A stretch of DNA of 48,957 bases from an uncultured Dialister sp. (GCA_900314595.1 OMVW01000023.1:1-48957), one strand, 5' to 3'; positions 32,757 through 42,065 are shown, counted from the first letter of the stretch. Notes: generated from the letters alone by a model not told the origin. Program-made: numbers and translations.

Positions 32757-33165
32757 TGCGACCACCTGTTTCTGTTGCCAGGCCGAACCGGGTGACCCCG
32801 GCTCCTTTCAGTTTATCCAGCAACTGGATGACTTTTTTGTAGTCCGCTTCATCTTCGCCGCGGATGATGACGGAGAATGTGGAGTCCCTCCTGCTTTCCG
32901 CAGCTGCCCGAGCGACCAGTTCATCCATAGGGATTTCCTTGTCTTCCAGGTAAATGGACCCGTCTTGTTTCACGGTAACAGAAAAGTTGCTCTTGCTGAC
33001 TTTTTCCGAATTGACCGCTTTAGGCATACGAATCGGGATGGTATGGATTTCGGTCATATACATGGTGCTGACCATGAAAAATACGAGGAGGAGAAAAATC
33101 ATATCAATCATCGGCGAGAGCATGAGGCCCGGTTTTTCATCCTCGATCTGGCGTCTTCTTCGCAT
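32743..33165 (-). CDS. exbD: ExbD biopolymer transport protein (set 1)
   Basis: A 140-residue inner-membrane protein with one N-terminal helix and a periplasmic domain. The segment LSPMIDMIFLLLVFFMVSTM holds the Asp that carries protons in the family. FSVTVKQDGSIYLEDKEIP is the periplasmic part. It works with ExbB and TonB. AAGGAGAA precedes the ATG; the 3' end overlaps tonB. Confidence 0.92.
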   Translation of the reverse strand: MRRRRQIEDEKPGLMLSPMIDMIFLLLVFFMVSTMYMTEIHTIPIRMPKAVNSEKVSKSNFSVTVKQDGSIYLEDKEIPMDELVARAAAESRRDSTFSVIIRGEDEADYKKVIQLLDKLKGAGVTRFGLATETGGRNAGT

Positions 33166-33176
33166 AATGATTCTCC

Positions 33177-33794
33177 TTATTTCTCCTGTGTAAATTCATC
33201 GGCCATTGCGCCTGCCACTTCTTCCATCCCGCGGGAGGCTCCTTTGACGCAGCCCGTGAGGTAGGCATGGACGCACATGCCAAAGATGGCAATGCACAGT
33301 CCAAAAACGGTGGTGATCAGCGCTTCGCCGATACCGGCTGTAATGGCCATAGGATTGGCCAGTCTTTCATTCAGTGCATTAAAGGAAGCCATCATACCGG
33401 TGATGGTCCCCAGAAGTCCCAGCATCGGGGAGAGGCCGATGGCCAGGTTCAGCGCGGAGATGTACTGTTTCCATTCAGCTGTGGTATGGTCTACCATGGC
33501 ATAGGCGGTGGAGGAAAGTTTCCTGCCCAGCTGTTCTCTGGCTTCGATGATCTGGACGGCCAGGTCCGATGTCTTTCCCCGGGTCTTCTTTGCCAGTTCA
33601 TAGGCTTCGTCCACTTTTCCTTCATTGATCAGTTTGACGAAAGCCGGCGCAAAGGCGGAGGGAGAGAAGGTCTTTTTATAGTAAAGACTTCTTTCCACGG
33701 CCACCACACATACGACGATGGAACAGAGAAGGAGCGGCCACATGCACACGCCGCCTCTCTGGAAATAATCAACTGCTGCTGCAAAGATACCCAT
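33177..33794 (-). CDS. exbB: ExbB/TolQ/MotA-family proton channel (set 1)
   Basis: A 205-residue protein with three membrane segments. MWPLLLCSIVVCVVAVERSL is the first; LGLLGTITGMMASFNAL and GIGEALITTVFGLCIAIFG are the channel helices with the family Thr and Glu. Start 33794 has GGAGGTG upstream; the frame to 33812 does not. First gene of the operon. The 33795-34017 spacer is AT-rich (AATTAAATAAATCC, TTAATTATTGTG) and presumably holds the promoter; a Fur site is possible but not clear. Confidence 0.9.
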   Translation of the reverse strand: MGIFAAAVDYFQRGGVCMWPLLLCSIVVCVVAVERSLYYKKTFSPSAFAPAFVKLINEGKVDEAYELAKKTRGKTSDLAVQIIEAREQLGRKLSSTAYAMVDHTTAEWKQYISALNLAIGLSPMLGLLGTITGMMASFNALNERLANPMAITAGIGEALITTVFGLCIAIFGMCVHAYLTGCVKGASRGMEEVAGAMADEFTQEK

Positions 33795-34017
33795 ACTGCA
33801 CCTCCGGGCCATGCCCTCTAACGATTTTTCCCTGATGTCCTTTCGGCCTGCAGGCTGAATGCCCGCCGGATAAGAAATAATTAAATAAATCCGCTTAATT
33901 ATTGTGATTATCCTCGTATTTTTTATTATACAGTTAAATAATCATCTAATCAATTATCTCTAATTTTTCTTAATTTTTACGAAATATATTCCCTTGAGGC
34001 ATTTTGGGAAATAACGT

Positions 34018-36921
34018 TCATTTCCCCGCTTCTTCCAGTACCGTGCGGATCCGGATTTTAAGGGCTCCCGTATTTGTCCCCTGGTCCACGGTGAGAGCGA
34101 TCCAGGGGCGGCGGATTTCTCTGAAAAGCTGCTGCGCTTCTTCCATGGCCTCCCGGTCCATACCGCAGCTCGAGGAGCGGAGGGGCACGGGGAGGAGAAA
34201 TTTCTCTCCGGAAATAAAGGGCAGCGATCCGCGGATGAAGGAGCCTCCATTTCTTATTTCCTCTTCCCCATTCAGAAGGGACAGTCCTTCTGCCGTGAGC
34301 ACCGGTGCGCCCAGGGTGGTCACCATCCCGGGAAGGCCTTTGTGGATCAGCGGGTCCGCCTGAAAGGAACGGGCGAGAAGAAGGATGGCCGGTTTCCCGG
34401 ATTTCCTGCAGAAAGAGAGCGCTTTTTCCGTCTCTTCCGCATAAGCCTTCCGATAGGAAAGGAGATTTTCCCTTCCCTTTTCTACGGCTTTCTCCAGGGA
34501 TTTCCTGTCAAAAGGCAGGAAACCTGCCAGCGCATCCAAAAGGCGGGGATGGAAGAGGTCCGGCAGGGACGGCGCAAGGCAGGGTACGCCTGCTTCCTCT
34601 ATATTTCTTCTCATATAGACTTTGAGAATCCTCGGATAGTGGGCGTGTCGTTTCTCATCGGTGCCGTTTCCACGGATGCCCCGCCTCATGGCAGGAAACC
34701 AGATGAAGTCCGGCTTTGCATCGAGGAGCTCCTGTACGTGGGCATGGGCGAGGAGGCAGGGATGGCAGTGCACCCGGCGGGGAATGGTGGAAACTGTCTT
34801 TTCCACCGCTTTTTCCGAATACCGGGAGAGCCGCACCTCGTAGCCCAGGCTCGCCCAGAAAGCTGCCCAGAAGGGAAAGTCGCTCCACATGGTGAGGGCC
34901 GCCGGAATCCCCACGGTTCCTTTCTTTTCGCCCTCTGCCGGACATTTTCTGAAGACGTGGTCCTTCACCCACTGCATAAGGTCCGGAAGTTTCTCCTTCT
35001 TCCTTCCCGGAATGAGGGCTGCGCCCGTCTCGCAGCGGTTCCCTGTGCCAAAGCAGCGGCCGCCGAAGTCATAAATGGAAATCACGCAGTGATTGCCGCA
35101 GCCCTGACAGGTACGGTTCACGTGGGTAAAGGTGAGCTTTCCCATTTCTTCTGCGGAAATCATGGAAGAAATATGATTTTCCTCAAACATTTCCCTTCCG
35201 TAAAGTGCCACTCCATAGGCCCCCATGAGGCCTGCCGCATCGGGGCGGATGACCTGAAGGCCCGTGATTTTTTCGAAAGAACGGAGCACTGCATCGTTAT
35301 AGAAAGTACCGCCTTCCACGACTACTTTATTTCCCAGTTCCTTCGGCGATTCCAGCTGGAGCACCCGGGTGAGGGCATTTTCCACTACTGCATAGCATAG
35401 CCCGGCCGCCAGGGCTTTCCCATCAGAGGCACGGTTCCTTCCCCGGTGGATGCGTGTATTCATGAGCACCGTGCAATGGGCCCCGTAATGAGGAAAGGGA
35501 CCGGAAGAGAGGGCTTCTTTGCCGAATTCTTCGGCCGTGAGTCCCCTGTTGCCCGCAAACGTTTCCAGGAAAGCCCCGCAGCCCGAGGAGCAGGCGCTGT
35601 TCATGAGCACTTTGTCCACCCGTCCGCCGGAAAGGTGCATGTACTTCATATCCTGTCCGCCGATATCTAAAAGGGACGTGAGGTCCGGGCAGAAATAGCG
35701 GGCCGCCTTCAGATGGGCCATGGTCTCTACTTTTCCGAAATCAAGGGAAAGGGCGGTCTTCACCAGTTCTTCCCCGTAGCCGGTCACCCCGGCTCCTGCA
35801 ATAGTGCATCCGGAGGGAAGGGCTGCGAGAAGTTCCCTCATCATGGAGGCAGCTTTTTCCACCACTTCTCCCCCGTGCCGGCCGTAGGAAGAAGCGACAA
35901 TGCACCGGTCTTTATTGACGAGTACCGCTTTCATGGTGGTAGAACCGGCATCGATGCCAAGCCAGAGAGGTTCACCGGCCATGGGCCGGGCGGAAGGCAC
36001 CCTTGCCCTCTCATGGCGGAGGCGGAAATCTTCGTATTCCTTCGTATTTCCAAAAAGAGGAGGCAGAGTCTCATCGATTTCTTTTCTCGCCCTCATCCTC
36101 CGGATGGCCGCCGGAAGCCACTGCTCCGGAAAGTGCGGTCTCTTCCTGTCTCTGGCAAAAACCGCTGCCCCCAGGGCTCCATAAAGGGCAGGCGAAGGAT
36201 AAATGACCCGGTCTTCCTCTTTCACTCCCAGAAGGTCATAGAATGCATCCCGAAGGAGCGGCAGGAAGGCAAAAGGTCCGCCCAGAAGAGCCGCTTTCCC
36301 CGTGACCGCCCTTCCCTGGAGGAGATCCGATACCGCCTGGTACGCCAGCCCGTGAAAGACGGAAAGGGCGAGATCCTCCTTCGATGCGCCTTCATTCAGA
36401 AGTCCCTGGATATCCGTCTTCGCATAGACCCCGCAGCGGGAAGCGATGGGATACACCCGCTTCCCCCTCTCCGCCAGCTGCTCCAGTCCTTCCGTATCCG
36501 TCCCGAAAAGGCAGGCCAGATTGTCCAGAAAAGCGCCGGTCCCTCCCGCGCAGCCGCGGTTCTCCCGCTGCACGATGGACGGATGGAAAAAAGTGAGCCT
36601 TCCGCTCTCCCCGCCCAGCTCCAGTACCGCCGAAACGTCCGGCATGAAAGAGCGCACGAAAAGAAGGAGCGCCTCCTGCATGGAAAGATAAGGGAAATCC
36701 AGCTCCTCCGCCAGTTCCTTCCCCTGCTCCCCGGAAAGAGCAATCGAAAGACGGGCTTCCGGAAAAGACGCCCCCACCTCGCGCAGGATATCCCTCACGA
36801 AATGAAGAGGCTCCTGCCGGTGACGGAAATACCTTTCATACACAGGAACCCCCGCCCCATCGAGCCCCACCGCCTTCACCGCAGAAGCCCCCACATCGAG
36901 GCCAAGAAATAAACTCTCCAT
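34018..36921 (-). CDS. Two-domain acyl-CoA dehydratase activase (BcrAD/BadFG family, COG1924-COG3580 type)
   Basis: A 967-residue protein. Two ASKHA ATPase domains come first: LFLGLDVGASAVKAVG at residue 4 and LWLGIDAGSTTMKAVL near 316. Each keeps the Cys positions used for the [4Fe-4S] cluster in HgdC-type activators (RGCAGGTGAF and SRCGVYAKTD; CSSGCGAF and AHCTVLMNTR). A Cys-rich CQGCGNHC follows near 606, then a DUF2229/dehydratase-like C-terminal part from about 665. Family enzymes drive ATP-dependent electron transfer to a dehydratase; this fused form has no assigned substrate. It is shorter than the roughly 1,400-residue versions I know. No hgdA/B-like neighbour is present. It is transcribed alone; GAGGGCG precedes the ATG. 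Confidence 0.88.
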   Translation of the reverse strand: MESLFLGLDVGASAVKAVGLDGAGVPVYERYFRHRQEPLHFVRDILREVGASFPEARLSIALSGEQGKELAEELDFPYLSMQEALLLFVRSFMPDVSAVLELGGESGRLTFFHPSIVQRENRGCAGGTGAFLDNLACLFGTDTEGLEQLAERGKRVYPIASRCGVYAKTDIQGLLNEGASKEDLALSVFHGLAYQAVSDLLQGRAVTGKAALLGGPFAFLPLLRDAFYDLLGVKEEDRVIYPSPALYGALGAAVFARDRKRPHFPEQWLPAAIRRMRARKEIDETLPPLFGNTKEYEDFRLRHERARVPSARPMAGEPLWLGIDAGSTTMKAVLVNKDRCIVASSYGRHGGEVVEKAASMMRELLAALPSGCTIAGAGVTGYGEELVKTALSLDFGKVETMAHLKAARYFCPDLTSLLDIGGQDMKYMHLSGGRVDKVLMNSACSSGCGAFLETFAGNRGLTAEEFGKEALSSGPFPHYGAHCTVLMNTRIHRGRNRASDGKALAAGLCYAVVENALTRVLQLESPKELGNKVVVEGGTFYNDAVLRSFEKITGLQVIRPDAAGLMGAYGVALYGREMFEENHISSMISAEEMGKLTFTHVNRTCQGCGNHCVISIYDFGGRCFGTGNRCETGAALIPGRKKEKLPDLMQWVKDHVFRKCPAEGEKKGTVGIPAALTMWSDFPFWAAFWASLGYEVRLSRYSEKAVEKTVSTIPRRVHCHPCLLAHAHVQELLDAKPDFIWFPAMRRGIRGNGTDEKRHAHYPRILKVYMRRNIEEAGVPCLAPSLPDLFHPRLLDALAGFLPFDRKSLEKAVEKGRENLLSYRKAYAEETEKALSFCRKSGKPAILLLARSFQADPLIHKGLPGMVTTLGAPVLTAEGLSLLNGEEEIRNGGSFIRGSLPFISGEKFLLPVPLRSSSCGMDREAMEEAQQLFREIRRPWIALTVDQGTNTGALKIRIRTVLEEAGK

Positions 36922-36992
36922 AGATTCGCCCTCAGATAAAAATAAATTTCTTTAATTTATTATATCATTTCCATCATTTCTTTTTAATTCAA

Positions 36993-37034
36993 AGGCAAAA
37001 AAGAAATGCGCACCCCAAAAGGAATGCGCATATT
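36993..37034 (-). terminator. Terminator of the second uptake gene pair
   Basis: ATGCGCA (37006-37012) pairs with TGCGCAT (37025-37031), followed by TTCTTTTTT on the minus strand. It lies just past the stop of the binding-protein gene. Confidence 0.8.
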
Positions 37035-37036
37035 TT

Positions 37037-38062
37037 TCAAGCCTTGTCTTCCGGATACAGACCGCGGGTAAACAGGTCAATGGCATCTTCCACACGCACC
37101 GCCGGGCAGCGGATGGTATAGAAAGGAATGGCATAGACCCTTTTATTCTGCACGGCAGAGATTCCTGCAAGGGCCGGCGTATTGTAAACGTCAGCTATTC
37201 TCATTTCATCCTGTTCCGGAGTGGACTGGACGAATATAACGTCCGGATTCTCCGTAATCACGCTTTCCATGCTGATGATTTCATCATGGCCCACGTTTTC
37301 CAGATTTTTTCCGATTACGTCGCCTCCAAGGCGTGTGACGATATCCCCGGGAAGGGTCCTGGGCGTATAAATATGGATTCCTTTCTGAAGGGATGAAACG
37401 ATCAGTACTTTCTGGTGAGGCTGCTTTTTAAGGTTCTCTCCTTTTTGAAGCTTGGCAAGGATACGCCCTGTGATTTCAGCGGCTTTCTCCTTTTTTCCCA
37501 CAATAGAGCCTACGTCGGAAATATACTGCAGCTCATCTTCCACCCTGTGTTTTTCCAGGAAATCCGCTCCGTCCATCATGGTCATATAGACCGGCACGTG
37601 CCGTTCCTTCCAGAAACTGTAGGTGCCTATTGAATTGGCGCGGCCCGAGAAATCGAAGCGCCAGGCAAGGATGAAATCAGGATGCATGGACAGCGTCTGC
37701 TCCTGGCTGAAGACATGCCTCTCATGAAGAGGAAGCTTTTCATATTTCGCCCGGTCTTCTTCCGTGAGATGGATGGGATCATCGATGCCTGCTGCCGCGA
37801 TAATCTGATCTTCGGCGCCCAGCTGGAGAAGGGTCTCTATGGAATTCTGCCATAAAGCGACGATGCGCTTCGGCGGTTTTTCATAAGTCGTTTCCACCGG
37901 ATTTCCCTGGCTGTCGAAATTTTTAATTGTCACCGGGTAACCGGTCTGCTGATTAGCCGAAACGGCAGCTTTACTGCTGCTGCCGGAGGGATTTCCCCCG
38001 CAGCCGCCAGCTGCAAAGAGGAGCAGGGCACAAAGCCCTGCTGCCAGTAATTGTTTCTTCAA
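37037..38062 (-). CDS. Periplasmic metal-complex binding lipoprotein, class III
   Basis: A 341-residue substrate-binding protein. Signal peptide MKKQLLAAGLCALLLFAAGG ends at a lipobox (AAGGC), so a lipoprotein is likely. PPKRIVALWQNSIETLLQLG and NKRVYAIPFYTIRCPAVRVE mark the family. It follows the receptor gene at 38075 with 12 bases between. No permease is nearby. It resembles the BtuF-like protein at 26290-27324, so it may deliver its ligand to the BtuCD pair or to a transporter elsewhere. Ligand: probably a siderophore or another metal chelate, by inference from the receptor. Confidence 0.85.
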   Translation of the reverse strand: MKKQLLAAGLCALLLFAAGGCGGNPSGSSSKAAVSANQQTGYPVTIKNFDSQGNPVETTYEKPPKRIVALWQNSIETLLQLGAEDQIIAAAGIDDPIHLTEEDRAKYEKLPLHERHVFSQEQTLSMHPDFILAWRFDFSGRANSIGTYSFWKERHVPVYMTMMDGADFLEKHRVEDELQYISDVGSIVGKKEKAAEITGRILAKLQKGENLKKQPHQKVLIVSSLQKGIHIYTPRTLPGDIVTRLGGDVIGKNLENVGHDEIISMESVITENPDVIFVQSTPEQDEMRIADVYNTPALAGISAVQNKRVYAIPFYTIRCPAVRVEDAIDLFTRGLYPEDKA

Positions 38063-38074
38063 TGAATTCTCCTA

Positions 38075-40237
38075 TCAGAAGTGCATAGCCATGGTGACTG
38101 CATAGGTTCTCGGAGCGCCAAGGCCGATAGCATTGGTGCCGGAGCCGTACCAGTAGTGTTTATCAAAGAGGTTGTAGCAGTATGCGGAGAAAGTGGTATC
38201 GTAGCCTGCAATCTTCGTATCATAGGATACGCCCAGGTCAAAGAGAGTAACGGAAGGCATACGGATAGAGGATGCATAGCTGCTTGTATTTCTGATGAGG
38301 GTGGAACCGGTGTAGCTCAGGCGGCCGGTGATATTCCAGTTGTCTGCCGGTTTGTAAACGAGGGCCAGGTCGGTCTTCCATTTCGGCAGGCAGTTCACAC
38401 GGCGGTCATTGTTTCTGCCTTTATAAGTCTTGGTAGTCTTGGCATCCATGTAGCCGATACCCCAGATGACGCTCAGTTTATCATTGATATCCCCGGCAAT
38501 GGAGTATTCAATGCCCTTATGCTTTTCTTCACCGTCCAGTACGTATCTTTCCGTACCGTCTCCGTTCGGAACACCCATGCCGCTTGCTTTCTTGATTTCA
38601 TAGAAGCTCAGAGTGCTGAGGAAATCTCCGGTCTTGTACTTGAAACCGAATTCATTCTGTTTCGTCTTGCTCGGAGCAAGCATTTCGCCGACGTTCGTAT
38701 AGCCGGAGCTGACGGTGCTGCCTTCTACGAAGTTTTCCATATGGTCAGCAAAGAAGGAGAAATTCGGGGTGAATTTGTAAGCCAGGGCGAGGATTGGAGC
38801 GGTAGCATCGGAGGAATCATGTCTGCCGGATGCGGACTTGTCATCATGGTGCTGGGTATCTACCTTATGTCCATGGTAGCCCAGGGTCAGATGGAGTTTA
38901 TCGTCCGGGCTGGAAATGGTATCCATCAAAGTCCAGCCGACCATCTGGGTGGTATACTGCTTCGTAATCGGATCATAGGTAATCGGCGGTTTCGGGGAAG
39001 AAATATTCTTGTAAATATTTCCTGTTACAGAGTACTTGTTGGCAGCAGACACATTGTTGTCGCGGCGTCTGGAGAACCAGGTCTTGTCTACGGAAGCAAT
39101 CCATTCATTCTTCCAGTCACCGATCCAGAAGTTGCCCTTGAATCCGGTATTGACGTAATAGTAGCGGTGGAAGACAGGCATCTGGGTGTAAGTGCCTTTA
39201 TAATTTCCTTCATAATCCTGAAGGACACGGCCGGACCACTGCTGCAGCCAGCTGTCATAGTCTTCTTTTCTGTAGCCTGCGTTCATGAACCAGGTGAGGT
39301 CATCAGAAAGGTACTGTTCGTGATTCAGGATGAAAGTGTAGTTTTCATACTTATCGTTGGACCATTTCGGGGAAAGGTTATTCTTTGCCCGCGGGAGTCT
39401 CGGCAGGTGCTTCAGGGAACCGGCAAGGTTAATGGTATTGGAACGACCGTCCACATTATCATAGTCGTAGCCCATGAAGAGGTTCGTCTTGCTTCTCTTG
39501 GCCCGATGGTCGATATTGATGTAAATATCTCTCTTTTTGTCGTGTACTCCGTCAACGGCCAGATCACCATTGCTGTTCTGTGCGTTTACGCGGATGCCCC
39601 ATTCATTATCATCACCGAAGCGGCGGCCCACGTCCACTGCCTGGGTGAAATAGGAATCAGAAGCCCAACTCAGCTTGACGTCCGTATTCGGCTTGTCATA
39701 GGCCTTCTTCGTGGTAGCGCTGACTGTGCCGCCTACGGAGCCGGACATGAAGACACCTACTCCGTTGACACCGATATTCGGGCCGGAAAGGACGGAAACA
39801 TTTTCAATAAAATTATCAGGCATGGTCATCTGATGGCTCATGCTCGGGATACCGTTCAGGATCCAGCTGCCGCCGCCGGCAGAAAAACCGCGGATATTGA
39901 TATTGGAATCATAGGACCCGTGAGATACAGTGACAGACGGGCTCAGGGACAGGGTATCCATGACGCTTCTGTTCGGCTGGGAGAACGTATCCAATGCCTT
40001 TCTGCTGAAAGTCACCTGCTGCACAGGCATATCCAGCACATCCTTCGTGCCCAGGGTGCCGGCCGTTTCCACCGTGCCCACCATGCCGGAAGCCACTGGT
40101 TTGATCTGGTCTCTGTCAGCTGTGACAATGACTTCATTTAAAGTAGTCACATGCTCTGCCATAACCGGAGTAGCCATGCCAAAAACTCCTGCCACGCAGG
40201 ATAAAACAGCTGCTGTAAGTAATCTGGATTTTTTCAT
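38075..40237 (-). CDS. TonB-dependent siderophore-type receptor (FcuA/FhuA-like)
   Basis: A 720-residue outer-membrane receptor. Signal peptide MKKSRLLTAAVLSCVAGVFG ends near PVMA; TonB box-like LNEVIVTAD follows. The plug has FSRKALDTFSQPN, NINIRGFSAGGGSWILNGIP and VSVLSGPNIGVNGVGVFMSG, the pattern of ferrichrome-type receptors. The barrel ends AIGLGAPRTYAVTMAMHF with the terminal Phe. Start 40237 has GGGGG upstream; the longer frame to 40249 overlaps it. Transcribed with the binding-protein gene, divergent from a MerR-type regulator. The ligand is inferred only. Confidence 0.88.
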   Translation of the reverse strand: MKKSRLLTAAVLSCVAGVFGMATPVMAEHVTTLNEVIVTADRDQIKPVASGMVGTVETAGTLGTKDVLDMPVQQVTFSRKALDTFSQPNRSVMDTLSLSPSVTVSHGSYDSNINIRGFSAGGGSWILNGIPSMSHQMTMPDNFIENVSVLSGPNIGVNGVGVFMSGSVGGTVSATTKKAYDKPNTDVKLSWASDSYFTQAVDVGRRFGDDNEWGIRVNAQNSNGDLAVDGVHDKKRDIYINIDHRAKRSKTNLFMGYDYDNVDGRSNTINLAGSLKHLPRLPRAKNNLSPKWSNDKYENYTFILNHEQYLSDDLTWFMNAGYRKEDYDSWLQQWSGRVLQDYEGNYKGTYTQMPVFHRYYYVNTGFKGNFWIGDWKNEWIASVDKTWFSRRRDNNVSAANKYSVTGNIYKNISSPKPPITYDPITKQYTTQMVGWTLMDTISSPDDKLHLTLGYHGHKVDTQHHDDKSASGRHDSSDATAPILALAYKFTPNFSFFADHMENFVEGSTVSSGYTNVGEMLAPSKTKQNEFGFKYKTGDFLSTLSFYEIKKASGMGVPNGDGTERYVLDGEEKHKGIEYSIAGDINDKLSVIWGIGYMDAKTTKTYKGRNNDRRVNCLPKWKTDLALVYKPADNWNITGRLSYTGSTLIRNTSSYASSIRMPSVTLFDLGVSYDTKIAGYDTTFSAYCYNLFDKHYWYGSGTNAIGLGAPRTYAVTMAMHF

Positions 40238-40352
40238 TTTATCCCCCATACTTTTAAAAATACCTCTCTCACCTTTAATGAATCAAAAGGTTTGGTTTTA
40301 TGTTATTATAAAGGTGTTAGTAACTCACAGGTCAATAGGGAGATTAAAATAA
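40238..40352. promoter_or_regulatory. Divergent promoter region with inverted repeat
   Basis: CACCTTTAAT and ATTATAAAGGTG form an inverted repeat across about 25 bases (near 40271-40317) between the receptor gene and the MerR-type gene. This is a good place for the regulator to bind and control both directions. No clear Fur box is seen. Confidence 0.5.
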
Positions 40353-41189
40353 ATGAAAAATTTTATGACCATTAAAGAATTCAGCGAACTCACCCACACT
40401 TCCGTGGACACGCTGAAACACTATGACCGCATAGGGCTCTTTCATCCCGCGAAAACGGGCAGCAACGGATACCGGTACTACCTTCCCGAGCAGTCCATCT
40501 ACCTCACGCGGATCCTCTTTGGCTCCAAAGCGGGCATTCCGCTGAAAGATATCGAAACATACGTAAAAATCAATGACAGTGAAGTCGTTTTAAAATCGTA
40601 TGAGAATATCATCGCACGCCTGACCCAGTCAAAAAGAGACTGGGGCGCCATTGAAAATGCCATCGGAAATCTCCGATACTATTACAGCCTCACAGAGAAA
40701 TACAAAGAAGGAGAACTCTTCACCATGTACCTTCCGGAATGGTTCATCATCCAGTCCCCGCTGCAGACGATCGCCCCGGCAGAAGAAATCTCCAACTCCG
40801 AAGACATCGTGAACGACCTTTTCTTCAATGAATACAGGACCGAACGCTGGCCCCACTACCTTCTGGGCGCCCTGTACACCCCGGAAGAATACCGGGCCGG
40901 AAATTTCAACTCCATCTGCTATTTCCTGAAAATAGACCATCCCGAAAACTATGCAAAATCCCAGATCACCTTCATCGAGCCCGGCTACTGGGCCTGCATG
41001 CTCTTCTACACCGGCGGAAAAGGCCTGGGCCGGTCAGTCAGAAAATACCTGGAAACCCTCCATGAAAAACACATAACCATTCATGGAAATATCCTGGCTA
41101 TGGACGTCATCAATAACCTGATCACCTCCAACCCTGAAGAATACTGCACCATGATTTACGCATTGAAAGGAAATAAAGACCATGACTGA
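40353..41189 (+). CDS. MerR-family transcriptional regulator with effector domain
   Basis: A 278-residue regulator. The N-terminal winged helix is MTIKEFSELTHTSVDTLKHY, DRIGLFHPAKTGSNGYRYY and the coiled coil runs to about residue 110. The C-terminal half (YLPEWFIIQSPLQTI through YWACMLFYTGGKGL) has the look of a BmrR/GyrI-like ligand-binding domain. MerR proteins activate by untwisting a long promoter spacer when the ligand binds. It probably regulates the divergent receptor and binding-protein pair. GGGAG precedes the ATG. It overlaps the next gene by 8 bases. Confidence 0.88.
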   Translation: MKNFMTIKEFSELTHTSVDTLKHYDRIGLFHPAKTGSNGYRYYLPEQSIYLTRILFGSKAGIPLKDIETYVKINDSEVVLKSYENIIARLTQSKRDWGAIENAIGNLRYYYSLTEKYKEGELFTMYLPEWFIIQSPLQTIAPAEEISNSEDIVNDLFFNEYRTERWPHYLLGALYTPEEYRAGNFNSICYFLKIDHPENYAKSQITFIEPGYWACMLFYTGGKGLGRSVRKYLETLHEKHITIHGNILAMDVINNLITSNPEEYCTMIYALKGNKDHD

Positions 41190-41748
41190 ACCCGACCGGA
41201 TGCAAAACGTCCTTTTCCTCCGGATCCGCTGCACCGCCCGCCGGACCCGCTCCGACTTCTCCCCTTTCACCGACTTTCCGGAAGCCCTCTTCCTTCTGGC
41301 CGGAAAAATCCGGGAGAAAACCGCTTCCGATCCGGACTGCCTAGACCTCATATGCTCCTTTGCCGGAATCACCCTCGTTTTCAAAGGAGAAGAAACCGGA
41401 GACTTTGCGAAAGTTCTGGCCTTCATCCCTGCCATCAGGGACATGGTGGGAGAGTGCAATGAACTCTTCCGAAAGAAAAACTTCAACTTCTGCATGACCA
41501 CCTCCCTCGTCCTGGACGCCGGAAAAAGCCGTCACCTCATCCTTCCCGCCTCCCCCTGCTGCACAGGCCTCTCCACCTGGACCGGCCTCTTTGCAGACAG
41601 ACTGGATAAACTCACCCGCTCTATGGACGAAAGCATCCCCTCCCTCCTCATCACCCACGCCTTCTACACAAACCTCTCCCCCGAAAAACAGGACACCTTC
41701 CCCACTGCCTACTACATCCAGCACATCTGCTGCTACGGGGAAAAATAA
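41182..41748 (+). CDS. Unknown protein translationally coupled to the MerR-type gene
   Basis: A 188-residue soluble protein that I do not recognise. It has no signal peptide or membrane segment. Visible stretches are NVLFLRIRCTARRTRSDFSP, ALFLLAGKIREKTASDPDCL, LDAGKSRHLILPASPCCTGL and a Cys-rich end (HICCYGEK). The start overlaps the regulator gene by 8 bases, so the two are probably translated together. It may modulate the regulator or sense the same ligand; that is a guess. Confidence 0.65.
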   Translation: MTEPDRMQNVLFLRIRCTARRTRSDFSPFTDFPEALFLLAGKIREKTASDPDCLDLICSFAGITLVFKGEETGDFAKVLAFIPAIRDMVGECNELFRKKNFNFCMTTSLVLDAGKSRHLILPASPCCTGLSTWTGLFADRLDKLTRSMDESIPSLLITHAFYTNLSPEKQDTFPTAYYIQHICCYGEK

Positions 41749-41756
41749 ACAGCACA

Positions 41757-41795
41757 GAAAAAACGCGCCGGCCTTTTCAGGCTGACGCGTCTTAT
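41757..41795 (-). terminator. Terminator-like hairpin
   Basis: ACGCG-TCAGCC pairs with GGCCGG-CGCGT on the minus strand, with one mismatch, followed by TTTTTTCT. It lies past the unknown gene and past candidate RNA copy E. Confidence 0.65.
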
Positions 41796-41850
41796 CATGA
41801 TTGATCCCTTTATGACAGATACCATTCACATCCGGCGAATGATTCGAAAA

Positions 41851-42065
41851 GAAGAACCCCAAAAGACGGCAGGCCGGCAGGGCTGCTGTCTTCTGGGGTT
41901 TCTTTTTTCCTCACCCTTTTCAGGGCTCGGAGCTGCGTGCTTTTCGATTTTCAGGTTTTGTTACATGGTACCATGTTTTTTGAGCGGTCCATTCCTCTCC
42001 GCTTTCTCTGAGATTGGCCGTTGCGGAGGTTTCAGGAATTTCCCTGCTCTGTCTATATAGTGCAA
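41851..42065 (-). ncRNA. Candidate structured RNA, family X copy E
   Basis: Minus strand: core CACTATATAGACAGA, stem P1 ATTCCT (42039-42034) with AGGAAT (41996-41991), unpaired GAAA, inner stem P2 CTCCGC/GCGGAG, then the 14-bp palindrome ACATGGTACCATGT (41963-41976). It ends in the terminator AACCCCA/TGGGGTT (41856-41900) followed by TTCTTCTTTT. AAAATAAAATTGCTTTATTG precedes the core. It is the clearest of the four copies. 42066-42292 shows only AT-rich sequence. Confidence 0.6.

Noticed and set aside
38081..40141. 686-codon plus-strand frame
   Set aside because: Antisense shadow of the siderophore-type receptor; no family resemblance and no ribosome site.
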